A DNA stretch of 64,000 bases, taken from the NCBI RefSeq assembly GCF_003610895.1, contig NZ_MCAS01000012.1, positions 62,001-126,000 of the forward strand, read 5' to 3'. A program made the position numbers and the translations under genes. Position 1 is the first letter of the stretch, and each line of letters starts with the position of its first letter. The notes beneath the pieces are model-generated. The model had not been told where the DNA came from. It made no database searches and saw nothing but the letters and a program-made list of their open reading frames with translations. The stretch is from Paraburkholderia fungorum. Lineage in GTDB: Bacteria; Pseudomonadota; Gammaproteobacteria; Burkholderiales; Burkholderiaceae. Positions 15,705 through 25,148 of the stretch are shown here, in pieces.

Positions 15705-17321
15705 TTAGTGCTTGATCAGATACATGTCTTGCGTGGCGCGCTGGTCAAGATAGTTGGTCGACGTGTAGCCGCCCACATACGATTTGACCAGCCGGTCGGC
15801 CGAATACTGGAAGAGCGACACGATGGGGTAGTCGTTCATCGCCAGATCGTGTGCCTGCGTGAGCAGTGCGGTGCGCTTCGCGTCGTCGAGCTGCTGGTTG
15901 CCTTCGGCGATCAGTTTGTCGACTTGCGGGTTGCAGTAGTGCTGATCGTTCTGCACGCTGTTGCAGCGGATCAGATCGAAAAACGAGTTGGCGTCGTTGT
16001 AGTCGACGAACCAGCCGTCGCGCGAGGCTTGGACCTTACCGTCGTGGCGTTGCTTGAGCAGCACCTTGTATTCGACGTTCTCGAGCTTCGCGCTCACGCC
16101 GAGCTTGGTGCGCCATTCCGAAGTGGCGAACAGCGCGACCTTCTTGTGCAGGTCGTTGGTGTTGTAGGTGAGCGTGAAGCTCAGTGGCTTTGCGTCCGAA
16201 TAGCCGGCGGCCTTCAGCAGGTTGCGCGCGTAGTCGACGCGTTTGGCCATCGGCCAGCCGGCCCAGTCAGGCGTAAACACGCCCGAGCCTTCGGTGCCTT
16301 TCGCAATCAGACCGTACATCGGCACTTCGCCGTCGGCCGTCAGACGTTTGGTCAGCAGGTCGCGGTCCAGCACCATCGCCAGCGCCTGGCGCACGCGCTT
16401 GTCCTTGAACGCCGGGTCGTCGTTGTTGAGGCTGTAGTAGTAAGTGGCGATCTGCAGGCCGGCTTGCAGCTCGGAGCCGAACTGTTTGCTCAGCTGCGCA
16501 TAAATGCCCGACGGAATCGAGTACGTGTAGTCGAACTGGCCGGCCTGATACATGCGCATCGCCGTTTCGTCGTTTTCGATCGGCAGGTAGGTCACTTTCG
16601 TAATCACGACCTTGCCGGCGTTCCAGTATGTGGGGCTCCTGGTCGCCACGAGGCGGTTGCCCGGCTGCCAGTCGGTCAGCACATACGGGCCGTTGCCCAC
16701 GAAGTTGCCGGGACGGGTCCAGTCGGCGCCGAACTTCGTCACGGCTGCGCGATTGACCGGGACCATCGTCGTCATGGCCGTCAACTGCGCAAAGAAGGCG
16801 GCGGGCACCTCGGTCGTGACTTCGAGCGTGTACGGATCGATGGCGCGTGCGCCGAGGCTCGTCAGCGGCGCCTTGCCCGCGAGAATCGCCTTCGCGTTCT
16901 TCACGAATTCGACCAGCACGGTGTATTTCGAGCCCGTCTTCGGATCGAGCACGCGTTGCCATGAGTAGACGAAGTCCGCCGCCGTGACCGGCTGGCCGTT
17001 GCTCCAGCGCGCGTCGCGGCGCAGCTTGAACACCCACGTGGTCGGGCCGGTGCGTGCCCACGACTGGGCGACGCCCGGCACGATCGCGCCGCTCGCGTCC
17101 ATGCGCGTCAGGCCTTCGAACAGGTCGAGCCCGATCGTATTGCCGGTCCACGATTCGATATGCGCGGGGTCGAGCGACTCGGTCTCGCCCGGCACCTGAC
17201 GGGTCATTTCCTGGCTCGCGGCGAGCGTGACACCCGGCGGCACCGTAACGGCGAAGGCGGAGGGCTGAAACGTAAGGACGAGCGCGGCCAGCGCCGTCGC
17301 GTAGACGAACGGGGTTTTCAT
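15705..17321 (-). CDS. oppA: Oligopeptide-binding protein, OppA-like
   Basis: A 538-residue periplasmic solute-binding protein of family 5. A signal peptide ends near PSAFAVTV. The mature part shows the family motifs ETESLDPAHIES, VFKLRRDARWSNGQPVTAADFVYSWQ, NGPYVLTDWQ and ASRDGWFVDYNDANSFFD. It would bind short peptides and deliver them to OppBCDF. The spacing (181 bp after the XRE-cupin gene, 16 bp before oppB) suggests its own promoter as well as possible read-through. Ligand length or sequence cannot be told from the sequence. Confidence 0.92.
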   Translation of the reverse strand: MKTPFVYATALAALVLTFQPSAFAVTVPPGVTLAASQEMTRQVPGETESLDPAHIESWTGNTIGLDLFEGLTRMDASGAIVPGVAQSWARTGPTTWVFKLRRDARWSNGQPVTAADFVYSWQRVLDPKTGSKYTVLVEFVKNAKAILAGKAPLTSLGARAIDPYTLEVTTEVPAAFFAQLTAMTTMVPVNRAAVTKFGADWTRPGNFVGNGPYVLTDWQPGNRLVATRSPTYWNAGKVVITKVTYLPIENDETAMRMYQAGQFDYTYSIPSGIYAQLSKQFGSELQAGLQIATYYYSLNNDDPAFKDKRVRQALAMVLDRDLLTKRLTADGEVPMYGLIAKGTEGSGVFTPDWAGWPMAKRVDYARNLLKAAGYSDAKPLSFTLTYNTNDLHKKVALFATSEWRTKLGVSAKLENVEYKVLLKQRHDGKVQASRDGWFVDYNDANSFFDLIRCNSVQNDQHYCNPQVDKLIAEGNQQLDDAKRTALLTQAHDLAMNDYPIVSLFQYSADRLVKSYVGGYTSTNYLDQRATQDMYLIKH

Positions 17322-17502
17322 CGGTTGAGATCGCAGGAAAGGTCGAGAGAAGAGCGCGCTGGCGGCGGGGCGCCCGCTTATCCGCGGTGCCCGGGCCGGG
17401 GCGGCCCTTGTTGCCCGTGCTGGTTACGCGACATGCAGGATTCCTTACATTCGGTAATGCAGGCAAACCCTGGCCGGATCAACCGGAAAAGGCGCCTGCC
17501 TT

Positions 17503-18075
17503 CTAGAACAGTCTCGGTGTACCCACCCAGACGACCACCGTCTCGATACGCGCGGTATTCGCCCAGCTATGCGGCACCGTCGATTCGTAATGCGCGCTGT
17601 CTCCCGCGTGCAGCACGAACGTCTTGCCTTCCAGCGTCAGCGACACCTCGCCGCTGATCACATACACAAATTCTTCTCCGGCATGCGTGGTGACTTCGGA
17701 GCGTTTCTGCCCGGGCGGCATCCTCACGAGGATCGCTTCGAGCTGACGGCCGCCCGTCAGGTTGGTCAGCCGTGCAAACAGATTGGCTGAGTCCGCAAAA
17801 CCAAAAAACTTCAACTGATCGCCGCGGCACACCGAGCGTTCTTCGCTTGGCGTATCGACGAAATACTGCACCGTCACCCCGAGTGCGTGAGCAATGCCGG
17901 CCAGCGATGTGATGGACGGCGATGCCAGACCACGTTCGACTTGCGACAAAAACGGTTTGGAAATGCCCGCCGCTGTTGCCGTTTCATCCAGCGTGCGCTT
18001 CAGCCGTTGCCGCAGCGCGCGGATTTTGCTCCCAAGTTCGAGTGCCGGGTTGTTCTTTTGAATTGTCGTGACCAT
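17503..18075 (-). CDS. XRE-family regulator with C-terminal cupin domain
   Basis: A 190-residue regulator: an XRE helix-turn-helix (about residues 15-70, TLDETATAAGISKPFLSQVE) followed by a cupin_2 barrel (residues 110-185, HAGEEFVYVISGEVSLTLEG). The architecture and length match PuuR-type repressors, which sense putrescine or other small ligands. It lies directly upstream of oppA on the same strand, so it is the natural candidate to control the peptide importer. The ATG at 18075 has no good Shine-Dalgarno; the message might be leaderless. A pair of direct repeats upstream may be its operator. Confidence 0.9.
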   Translation of the reverse strand: MVTTIQKNNPALELGSKIRALRQRLKRTLDETATAAGISKPFLSQVERGLASPSITSLAGIAHALGVTVQYFVDTPSEERSVCRGDQLKFFGFADSANLFARLTNLTGGRQLEAILVRMPPGQKRSEVTTHAGEEFVYVISGEVSLTLEGKTFVLHAGDSAHYESTVPHSWANTARIETVVVWVGTPRLF

Positions 18076-18104
18076 AGCAGGAGGAAATTAGCCCGTCAAA
18101 ATTT

Positions 18105-18132
18105 GTTTGATGTAAGTAAATATGGTTTGATG
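18105..18132. promoter_or_regulatory. Direct repeats upstream of the XRE-cupin gene
   Basis: GTTTGATG occurs at 18105-18112 and again at 18125-18132, exactly 20 bp apart, about two helical turns, 30-57 bp upstream of the regulator ATG. This fits an operator for autoregulation by the XRE protein. Confidence 0.4.
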
Positions 18133-18698
18133 GCGGCTCAGGCCGGGTCGGCGGGCTGTTCAGCACCCGGTCTTGCAAGCGGCCGCATTTTCGAGACAGC
18201 GCTCTATGTTGCCAGAACCGAAATCCGCGTCAGCCGTTTTGACTGGAATTCGACAAGAAATTGGTGACGGATGCGGTAAAGATTGCGATATGGAGAAGCG
18301 TATCCGCCCATATCCGCATTGATGCAGATTGAGTGCCCAGCGGCTTAAAGGTATGACATCAAAGCTTATTTTCAGGCAAATGGGACTTCGCAATAGAGGG
18401 ATCTGGCGTGTAAGAACCGGTAATTGGCGTAGCACTAGTGAATTCCCTGAGTGACGAATCAAGTTTCTATTTGCAGAATCTGCCCCGCCTGGCGGTTGGG
18501 TGCGCGTATTCATATCAGACGCGACGCCGGCCGCTGTTTTTCATTCCGCGCGCAGCGATCCTGCGCGGCGGAGCGTTGTCCGGCCCGTTCCATCCGAACG
18601 CTGGCCGGCATGAGGATATGACTATCACTGCCGATTTTTCCCGCCGCGGGCACAGCGCCCGCCGCCCGGTGCGGCCACCGTCCGCTGCTAGCCGGGTG

Positions 18699-18756
18699 GC
18701 CGGCCCCCGGAGCGCCGGCCCCCGGATCGCCGGCCGCCGGATCGCCGGCCGCCAAA
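18699..18756. repeat. 15-bp GC-rich tandem repeat
   Basis: Units start at 18699, 18714 and 18729, each close to GCCGGCCSCCGGATC, with a partial fourth copy from 18744. Each unit contains the palindrome GCCGGC. The function is unknown. Confidence 0.65.
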
Positions 18757-18838
18757 CCCCCGTTTCCCCCGATGCTTTATCATTGAGCCCGTTCCGCCTG
18801 CCGGAGCCCGAGCCCGATGTGGCGCAGCGCCCCCCAAT

Positions 18839-18861
18839 CCCCAAAGGGACGTCCTTTGGGG
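18839..18861 (+). promoter_or_regulatory. Hairpin in the dtpA leader
   Basis: CCCCAAAGG and CCTTTGGGG form a perfect 9-bp stem around GACGT. There is no following T-run, so it is not a standard terminator. It lies about 280 bp before dtpA. Confidence 0.35.
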
Positions 18862-19137
18862 CCGAGGAGTTTCCTCAGGGCGCATCGCGTGGCGGGTCTC
18901 TATCCCATCCCCTGGTTTTTCTGCTGGTTTTGGCGTCTTCGTTTGCGGTTCAGTTCGCGAATGAGCGTCCCGCTTAGTTTCCAGATGAACGTGTAGATGA
19001 ACGCGCCACCGACTGCGCGGGCCTGGGTCAACGCGCGCCGTATGGCGCCGGGCCGGCTGAGTTTTTTCCAGTTTCCGTTTTTCGCGCCGCGTGGCTAGCC
19101 CATGCGCCGCCGCAACCGTAAGTACGAGAGGTACATG

Positions 19138-20685
19138 ATGAATTCGTCCAATCCCGCCGCCCGCGCACCGGTCTCGCAGACCCGTTCGTTCTCGACGGTT
19201 TTTCTGATCGAGATGTGGGAGCGCTTTGGCTACTACGGGATGGCCGCGCTGCTGGTCCTGTTCATGATCGACAAGCTGGGCTTCACCGACAGCCACGCCA
19301 CCCTCACGTGGGGCGCGTTCACGGCGCTGGTGTACGCGTCGCCCTCGATTGGCGGCTGGATCGGCGACAAGATTCTCGGTGCGCGCCGCACGATGATCTT
19401 CGGCGCCACCGTGCTGGCGGCCGGCTATTTCATGCTGGCGCTGCCCAACGAGCAACTGAGCTACATGTACGCGTCGCTCGGCGTGATCGTGGTGGGCAAC
19501 GGCCTTTTCAAGGCGAACGCCGCCAACCTCGTGCGCCGCATCTACGAAGGCGACGACGCGCGCATCGACAGCGCGTTCACGATCTACTACATGGCGGTCA
19601 ATATCGGCTCGACGCTGTCGATGCTCGCGACGCCGTGGATCAAGGACCATTGGGGCTGGCACACGGCATTCGCCGTCTGCTGCGCGGGCATGCTGTTGTC
19701 GGTGCTGAACTACTTCATCATGTTCCGCACGCTCGCGCATATCGGCTCCGCGCCGGATGCCGAACCGGTCCGGTGGAAGCGCGTCGGCGCGGTTGCGCTG
19801 GGCGGCATCGCACTCGGCACGGCAACGATGTTCGTGCTGCAGCACAAGGCGATTGCGGTGGCCTGCGTGTACGCGGCGGGCGTCGCGATTCTGGCGATCT
19901 TCGGCTACATGCTGATGAAGTGCGAACGCTCGGAGCGCTCGGGTCTGATTGCCGCGCTGGTCCTGACCGCGCAGGTGATCCTGTTCTTCGTGTTCTACGT
20001 GCAGATGTCGACCTCGCTCACGCTGTTCGCGCTGCGCAACGTCGATCCGCGCTTCATGCTGTTCGGCGAGACCTTGTTCACGTGGAGCGCCGCGCAGTTC
20101 CAGGCGCTCAATCCGATCTGGATCATGTTGCTGAGCCCGGTGCTCGCGCTGCTCTATACGAAGCTCGCGAAGAACGGCAAGGACGTGCCGGTGGCGGTCA
20201 AGTACGCGTGCGGCTTCGCGGTGGTGGCGGCCGGTTTCTTCGTGTATGCGGCGAGCGGCAGCTATGCGGTGAACGGGCGCGTGTCGTCGTGGTTCATGGT
20301 GGGCGGCTACGGTTTGTATTCTCTCGGCGAATTGCTGGTGAGCGGGCTGGGTCTGGCGATGATCGCGCGCTACGTACCGGCGCGGATGAGCGGTTTCATG
20401 ATGGGCGCTTACTTCGTGGCAACCGGCGTGTCGCAGTATCTGGGCAGCGTGGTGGCGAATTTCGCGCAGATGCCGAAGGGCGATATGGATCCGCTCGAAT
20501 CGCTGCCGTTGTACATCAAGCTGTTTACGGGCCTCGGCTGGCTCGCGGCAGTGGGCGCGCTGATTGCCGTGCTGCTGTTGCCGCTGATGCGCAAGCTGTC
20601 GCGTGAGCATCAGCGTTGTGGCGACGAAGCGCGTGAGAACGCGCGGCAAACCGCTGCACTGAGCGGCGTGGTGGCGGCGGAGTAA
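19138..20685 (+). CDS. dtpA: Proton-dependent oligopeptide transporter (POT family)
   Basis: About 515 residues, with some 14 membrane helices. The POT signature for proton coupling is present near the N-terminus (EMWERFGYYGMAALLVLFM, holding ExxERFxYYG), and the second POT signature is FTIYYMAVNIGSTLS. It imports di- and tripeptides with protons. I placed the start at the second of two adjacent ATGs (19138) because AGAGG is six bases upstream; 19135 is nearly as good. It follows the opp region, so two unrelated peptide uptake systems sit close together. The symbol is by family and the closest paralogue (DtpA/B) is not resolved. Confidence 0.9.
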   Translation: MNSSNPAARAPVSQTRSFSTVFLIEMWERFGYYGMAALLVLFMIDKLGFTDSHATLTWGAFTALVYASPSIGGWIGDKILGARRTMIFGATVLAAGYFMLALPNEQLSYMYASLGVIVVGNGLFKANAANLVRRIYEGDDARIDSAFTIYYMAVNIGSTLSMLATPWIKDHWGWHTAFAVCCAGMLLSVLNYFIMFRTLAHIGSAPDAEPVRWKRVGAVALGGIALGTATMFVLQHKAIAVACVYAAGVAILAIFGYMLMKCERSERSGLIAALVLTAQVILFFVFYVQMSTSLTLFALRNVDPRFMLFGETLFTWSAAQFQALNPIWIMLLSPVLALLYTKLAKNGKDVPVAVKYACGFAVVAAGFFVYAASGSYAVNGRVSSWFMVGGYGLYSLGELLVSGLGLAMIARYVPARMSGFMMGAYFVATGVSQYLGSVVANFAQMPKGDMDPLESLPLYIKLFTGLGWLAAVGALIAVLLLPLMRKLSREHQRCGDEARENARQTAALSGVVAAE

Positions 20686-20747
20686 TCTGTCACGGGTCCG
20701 GAAAGCGGCACGGATTCGCCGCTCGCCGGATACGCGAAAGCAGCATA

Positions 20748-20785
20748 AAAATGGCGCGCCTCGCATTGTGCGGGCGCGCCATTTT
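20748..20785. terminator. Bidirectional intrinsic terminator between dtpA and the AhpD-like gene
   Basis: AAAATGGCGCGCC (20748-20760) pairs perfectly with GGCGCGCCATTTT (20773-20785), giving a 13-bp stem with T-rich flanks on both strands, placed between two convergent genes. Confidence 0.85.
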
Positions 20786-20836
20786 GCGTTTTATGCGCAG
20801 CGCCAGGTTGGCGTGCGGCGATCCCGCTCCGCGCAT

Positions 20837-21274
20837 TTACTCCGGCATTTTCCGGAACGAAACCGCAATCCGGTTCCAGCCGTTGATCGCAATGATCAGC
20901 AAGGTCAGGTCGCTGATTTCCTGCTCGGTGAAATGCGGCTTCACCGCTTCCCACACGTCATCCGGCACACGCGTTTGTGCGATCAGCGTGACCGATTCGG
21001 TCCATTCGAGCGCCGCGCGTTCGCGCTCGGTGAAGAACGGCGCTTCGCGCCACGCCGCCACCGTTGCCAGGCGCCGCTCGGTTTCGCCGTGCTTGCGCGC
21101 GTCCGTCACGTGCATATCGAGGCAGAACGCGCAGCCGTTCAGCTGTGACGCGCGAATCCGCACCAGTTCGGCGAGCGATTTGTCGATCGTGCTTTTGCCG
21201 ACGGTTTCCTCGAGCGCGATCATCGCGCGGGTGCCGCTCGGGCTGGCTTTGTAGAAGTCGAGACGCGATTGCAT
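20837..21274 (-). CDS. AhpD-like alkylhydroperoxidase/carboxymuconolactone decarboxylase-family protein
   Basis: A 145-residue protein with the AhpD core motif GCAFCLDMH: Cys48 and Cys51 form the redox CxxC, with His55 as the proton-relay partner. This family reduces peroxides or takes part in related thiol chemistry in the cytoplasm. The gene starts divergently from the MocR-type regulator at 21421 with 146 bp between, suggesting the regulator controls it. The exact substrate is unknown. Confidence 0.88.
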   Translation of the reverse strand: MQSRLDFYKASPSGTRAMIALEETVGKSTIDKSLAELVRIRASQLNGCAFCLDMHVTDARKHGETERRLATVAAWREAPFFTERERAALEWTESVTLIAQTRVPDDVWEAVKPHFTEQEISDLTLLIIAINGWNRIAVSFRKMPE

Positions 21275-21420
21275 GAGGTGTTCCTTTTCGTAAATATCCG
21301 GTCAATGTCCGGTAAATGTCTGGGAAGTGTCCGCTCCGAGGGCGGCGACGGAGGTAAGCTTACGGTCGGTATTGGTCTTTCGGAATAACCATTTCCAGGA
21401 TATTTAAGGTAGCCACTCGG

Positions 21421-22899
21421 ATGGACATTCACATCGCGGTAGAAGGGCGTCACGATCTGTCCGGACAGATCTACCGGCAGTTGCGCGCCGGCATACTCGA
21501 GGGGCGTCTCGCGGGAGGCACGCGCTTGCCTTCCACGCGCGATCTCGCCACGCAATTGGGCGTTTCGCGCAAGACCACGCTCGACGTGTTCGAACGGCTG
21601 CTCTCCGAGGGCTATCTGAGCGCCCGCGCCGGTTCGGGCACCTTCGTTGCCGATGGTCTGGAGCGTCTGCCGTCGGAGCGCTCGCCGCATGCACTCGCGG
21701 CCGACTCGGCGCGCGAGCGGGCCAAGGCGAAACAGAAAGCCGCGGCGCGCGCCCAGCCGCTGTGGGAGCAGATGCCCGAGTCGTTCTCGTTGCCGAGGCC
21801 CACAGTGGCCCCGCCGCACGATTTCGTCGGCGGCGCGACCGACAAATCGCTGTTCCCCTTCGATGTCTGGCGCCGCTGCGTGAATCACGCGTTGCGCGTA
21901 CAGGCGCGCGGCCAGGGCATGTATCGCGACGTGGCGGGCGAACAGGAATTGCGCCTCGCGATTTCGCGCTACCTGGCGTTCAACCGCGCGGTCACGAGCA
22001 ACTGGGACGACGTGATCGTCACCCAGGGCGCCCAGCACGCACTCGATCTGATTGCGCGCATCACGTTGCGGCCCGGCGAAATCGCGGCGCTCGAAGACCC
22101 CGGCTATCCACCGGTGCGGGCGTGTTTTGCGGCCACGGGCGCACGCGTGATGCCGGTGCCGGTGGACAAGGAAGGCCTGATCGTGCGCAAGCTGCCGGAC
22201 AAGGCGCGCGTCGTCTATGTGACGCCCTCGCATCAGTTTCCGCTTGGCATGCCGATGAGTCTGGAGCGGCGCGTCGAGTTGCTCGAATGGGCGCAGAAGC
22301 GCGGCGCCGTCATCATCGAGGACGACTACGACTGTGAGTATCGCTTCGAGGGCCGGGCCATGGAGCCACTGAAAAGTCTCGACCGCGCCGGTCTCGTTGC
22401 GTATGTGGGCACGTTCTCGAAAACGATTTTCCCGGAACTGCGGATCGGCTATGTGGTGCCGCCCGCGTCGCTGTACGGGCCACTCCTCAAGGCCCGGCAA
22501 ATCGCCGACTGTCACGGCTGCACACTCACGCAAACCGCGCTCGCGAGCTTCATGCTCAACGGCGATTTCGCCAAGCACCTGCGGCGCATGCACAAGACCT
22601 ATGCGGCGCGCCGCGCGATGCTGCTCGAGCATCTGCAGGGGGGCCTCGCGCCGTGGTTCGAGCCGATCGTGCCGAGCGCCGGCATCCACATGGCAACGCG
22701 GCTGAAGGCGCCGTTGACCGAGGAGGCGCTGGTGGGCGCCGCGCGTGAAGCGTCGATCGGTTTGTATGGGCTTGCGCCGTTCCATGTGCGTGTGAAACCG
22801 CAGCCCAGTGTGATGTTTGGCTACGGCAATATCGCCGTCGAACATATCGATGCGGCGCTTGGCAAGCTCGCGGGCATTCTGCCGCGCCTTGCGCGCTGA
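21421..22899 (+). CDS. MocR/PdxR-type regulator (GntR helix-turn-helix plus aminotransferase-like domain)
   Basis: A 492-residue fusion regulator. Residues 1-75 are a GntR winged helix (DLSGQIYRQLRAGILEG, LATQLGVSRKTTLDVFERL); residues 120-490 are a type I aminotransferase fold. The PLP-binding lysine is Lys334 in TFSKTIFPELRIGYV, and the ring-binding Asp lies in EDDYDCEYRFEG. Such proteins use PLP or a PLP adduct as effector. No pdxS/pdxT genes are adjacent, so the target may be the divergent AhpD-like gene. Upstream, TTGGT and AACCA around 21376-21390 could be part of its binding site. Confidence 0.9.
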   Translation: MDIHIAVEGRHDLSGQIYRQLRAGILEGRLAGGTRLPSTRDLATQLGVSRKTTLDVFERLLSEGYLSARAGSGTFVADGLERLPSERSPHALAADSARERAKAKQKAAARAQPLWEQMPESFSLPRPTVAPPHDFVGGATDKSLFPFDVWRRCVNHALRVQARGQGMYRDVAGEQELRLAISRYLAFNRAVTSNWDDVIVTQGAQHALDLIARITLRPGEIAALEDPGYPPVRACFAATGARVMPVPVDKEGLIVRKLPDKARVVYVTPSHQFPLGMPMSLERRVELLEWAQKRGAVIIEDDYDCEYRFEGRAMEPLKSLDRAGLVAYVGTFSKTIFPELRIGYVVPPASLYGPLLKARQIADCHGCTLTQTALASFMLNGDFAKHLRRMHKTYAARRAMLLEHLQGGLAPWFEPIVPSAGIHMATRLKAPLTEEALVGAAREASIGLYGLAPFHVRVKPQPSVMFGYGNIAVEHIDAALGKLAGILPRLAR

Positions 22900-23057
22900 C
22901 GATCCCAAGCACGCTTAAGTCTTACTTAAGCCTATCTGAATCCATACAAATCAGTGTCATAAAGCGCCCGTAACCTTGCGCCTCTGTAATTGTTTGTAAG
23001 GCAGTGCCGCTCCCGAAAGGCGCGGCGCGATAAAACGACAACCGGAGGATAGTAGGG

Positions 23058-25148
23058 ATGCGACTGACGTTTATGGAAGCAAAGAGGATGCGTGCGTTTC
23101 GCACGGCCGGCGCCCTGGGTGCATTGGGTGCGGTGAGCGCGATCGGCATCACGGCATGCAGCAGTGGCGATCTTGAGACGGCGCAGTCACAGCCGCAGCC
23201 GCAACAACAGGTGGCGAGCGGCACGAAGGCGACGCTCGCGTTGCTGGAAACCACCGACATTCACACCAATATCCTCAGCTACGACTACTACAAGCTGGCC
23301 GAAGACAAGTCGCTCGGCCTGGAGCGCACGGCGACGCTGATCGCGGCGGCGCGCAAGGAATTCCCGAACACGCTGCTGCTCGACGACGGCGACACGATTC
23401 AGGGTACGGCGCTCGCCGACTACCAGGCGCAGGTCGCGCCGATCGATTGCAAGACCACGCTCGGTGTCTACAAGGTGATGAACCTGCTGAAGTACGACGC
23501 GGGCAACATCGGCAATCACGAATTCAACTACGGCCTGCCGTTCCTCGCGCAGGCGACCGGCAGCACGTTCGACGTGCCGAACATGAGCCCGGTCGCATCG
23601 CAACCGACGTGCGCGGGGCCGAATTTTCCGCTGGTGCTCTCCAACGTGCTCGGCGCGAAATCGCAACAGCCGATCTTCAAGCCGTACACGATCCTCGAGC
23701 GTACGCTGACGGCCACGACGCCGGACGGCAAGACCATCACCGCACCGGTGAAAATCGGCGTGATCGGCTTTACGCCGCCCGCCATCATGGCGTGGGACAA
23801 ACGCTGGCTCGACGGCAACGTCTATACGCAGGGCCTGGTGGAAAGCGCCTCGAAGTACGTGCCGGAAATGAAGGCGAAGGGCGCGCAAATCATCGTCGCG
23901 CTGTCGCATGGCGGGCTCGACAGTTCGACCTATTCGCCGTCGATGGAAAACGGCAGCTACTATCTTTCGAAGGTGGCCGGCATCGACGCGATGATGATCG
24001 GCCACTCGCATCAGGTATTCCCCGACAAGAACAGCACGGTCTCGCAGTTCAACCTGCCGGGTGTCGACAAGGTCAAGGGCACGGTCAACGGCGTGCCGAC
24101 CGTGATGGCGAATTTCTGGGGCAAGCATCTCGGCGTCATCAAGCTCGCGCTGAGCTACACGAACGGCACGTGGACGGTGGACCGCAATTCGAGCACCTCG
24201 GAAGCGCGTTCGATCCAGAACGCGGATGGCAGCTACGTGGCTCTCGATCCGACGATCTCGCAAGCCATCGCGGCCGAACACGTGGCGACCATCAACTATG
24301 TGAAGACGCCGATCGGCTCGACCGATTTCCGCATGACCAGCTACTTCGCCGACGTGGGCGATGTCTCGGCCATCGAGATCGTCAATCAGGCGCAGGCGGC
24401 TTACGTGCAGGACTACGTCAGCGCGAATCTGCCGCAATATGCGGGCATTCCGGTGTTGTCGGTCAGCGCGCCGTTCAAGAGCGGTTTTGGCGGTGGCAAC
24501 GATTTCACGGACGTCGCGCAGGGCAACGTCGCGATCAACAACGCCGCCGACCTCTACCTCTACCCGAACACGATTTATGCGGTGAAGGTGACGGGCGCCG
24601 ATCTGAAAGCGTGGCTCGAAACCGCGGCGAAGCGCTTCAACAAGATCGATCCGGCCAATACGGCGGCGCAGGCGCTGGTCAGCACCTTCCCGGGCTATAA
24701 CTTCGACATGATCACGTCGAAGGATTTCAGCTACGAAATCGACGTGACGCAAGCCGTGGGCAGCCGGATCCGCAACCTGAAATATCAGGGCGCGGCGATC
24801 TCGGATACGCAGCAGTTCATCGTCGCGACCAACAACTATCGCGCGAGCGGCGGCGGCAGTTTTCCGGGGCTGGACGGCAGCAAGACGATTTACGCCTCAC
24901 CGGATGCGAACCGCGATGTCCTGATTGCCTACATCAAGAAGCTGCAGGCCATCAAGGTGGCGAACAACGGCAGCGATCGTAGCTGGCGCTTCACCAAGGT
25001 GGCGACCGCCGGGCAGGTGACCTTCAAGGCGCCGCCGAATCTGACGGCGCTCGCGCAGAGCTACGGCGTCACCAACGTCACCCAGCTGCAGGCCGACGAC
25101 GGCACCGGCAAGGGTCTCGGCGTCTACGCGGTGAACCTGAACCAATGA
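23058..25148 (+). CDS. Lipoprotein 5'-nucleotidase / 2',3'-cyclic nucleotide phosphodiesterase (CpdB/UshA-like)
   Basis: A 696-residue exported phosphatase. The ATG follows GGAGG. A signal sequence ends in GITACSS, a lipobox with Cys34. The N-terminal metallophosphoesterase domain shows ETTDIHTNI, DDGDTIQGT, GNHEFNYG, ALSHGG and IGHSHQVFP, the ligands of a two-metal site. The C-terminal 5'-nucleotidase substrate domain follows from about residue 440, with SAPFKSGFGGGNDFTD and NNYRASGGG for base binding. It would release nucleosides from extracellular nucleotides. Its stop overlaps the start of the Sel1-repeat gene. Confidence 0.92.
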   Translation: MRLTFMEAKRMRAFRTAGALGALGAVSAIGITACSSGDLETAQSQPQPQQQVASGTKATLALLETTDIHTNILSYDYYKLAEDKSLGLERTATLIAAARKEFPNTLLLDDGDTIQGTALADYQAQVAPIDCKTTLGVYKVMNLLKYDAGNIGNHEFNYGLPFLAQATGSTFDVPNMSPVASQPTCAGPNFPLVLSNVLGAKSQQPIFKPYTILERTLTATTPDGKTITAPVKIGVIGFTPPAIMAWDKRWLDGNVYTQGLVESASKYVPEMKAKGAQIIVALSHGGLDSSTYSPSMENGSYYLSKVAGIDAMMIGHSHQVFPDKNSTVSQFNLPGVDKVKGTVNGVPTVMANFWGKHLGVIKLALSYTNGTWTVDRNSSTSEARSIQNADGSYVALDPTISQAIAAEHVATINYVKTPIGSTDFRMTSYFADVGDVSAIEIVNQAQAAYVQDYVSANLPQYAGIPVLSVSAPFKSGFGGGNDFTDVAQGNVAINNAADLYLYPNTIYAVKVTGADLKAWLETAAKRFNKIDPANTAAQALVSTFPGYNFDMITSKDFSYEIDVTQAVGSRIRNLKYQGAAISDTQQFIVATNNYRASGGGSFPGLDGSKTIYASPDANRDVLIAYIKKLQAIKVANNGSDRSWRFTKVATAGQVTFKAPPNLTALAQSYGVTNVTQLQADDGTGKGLGVYAVNLNQ

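Larger units (their letters stand above)
18076..19137. other. About 1 kb intergenic region between the XRE-cupin gene and dtpA
   Basis: No gene is supported here. An open frame at 18438-18977 has no family resemblance, a low-complexity Arg/Ala/Pro middle and an embedded 15-bp repeat, so I left it out. The stretch holds the XRE operator candidate (18105-18132), the 15-bp tandem repeat (18699-18756) and a 9-bp-stem hairpin (18839-18861) that may belong to the dtpA leader. Confidence 0.6.

Noticed and set aside
18438..18977. 179-codon open frame in the gap before dtpA
   Set aside because: No Shine-Dalgarno, low-complexity Arg/Pro/Ala content and a 15-bp repeat inside; no recognisable domain.
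18688..20766. 692-codon open frame antisense to dtpA
   Set aside because: Arg/His-rich product typical of the complement of a GC-rich gene; the plus strand encodes a clear POT transporter.
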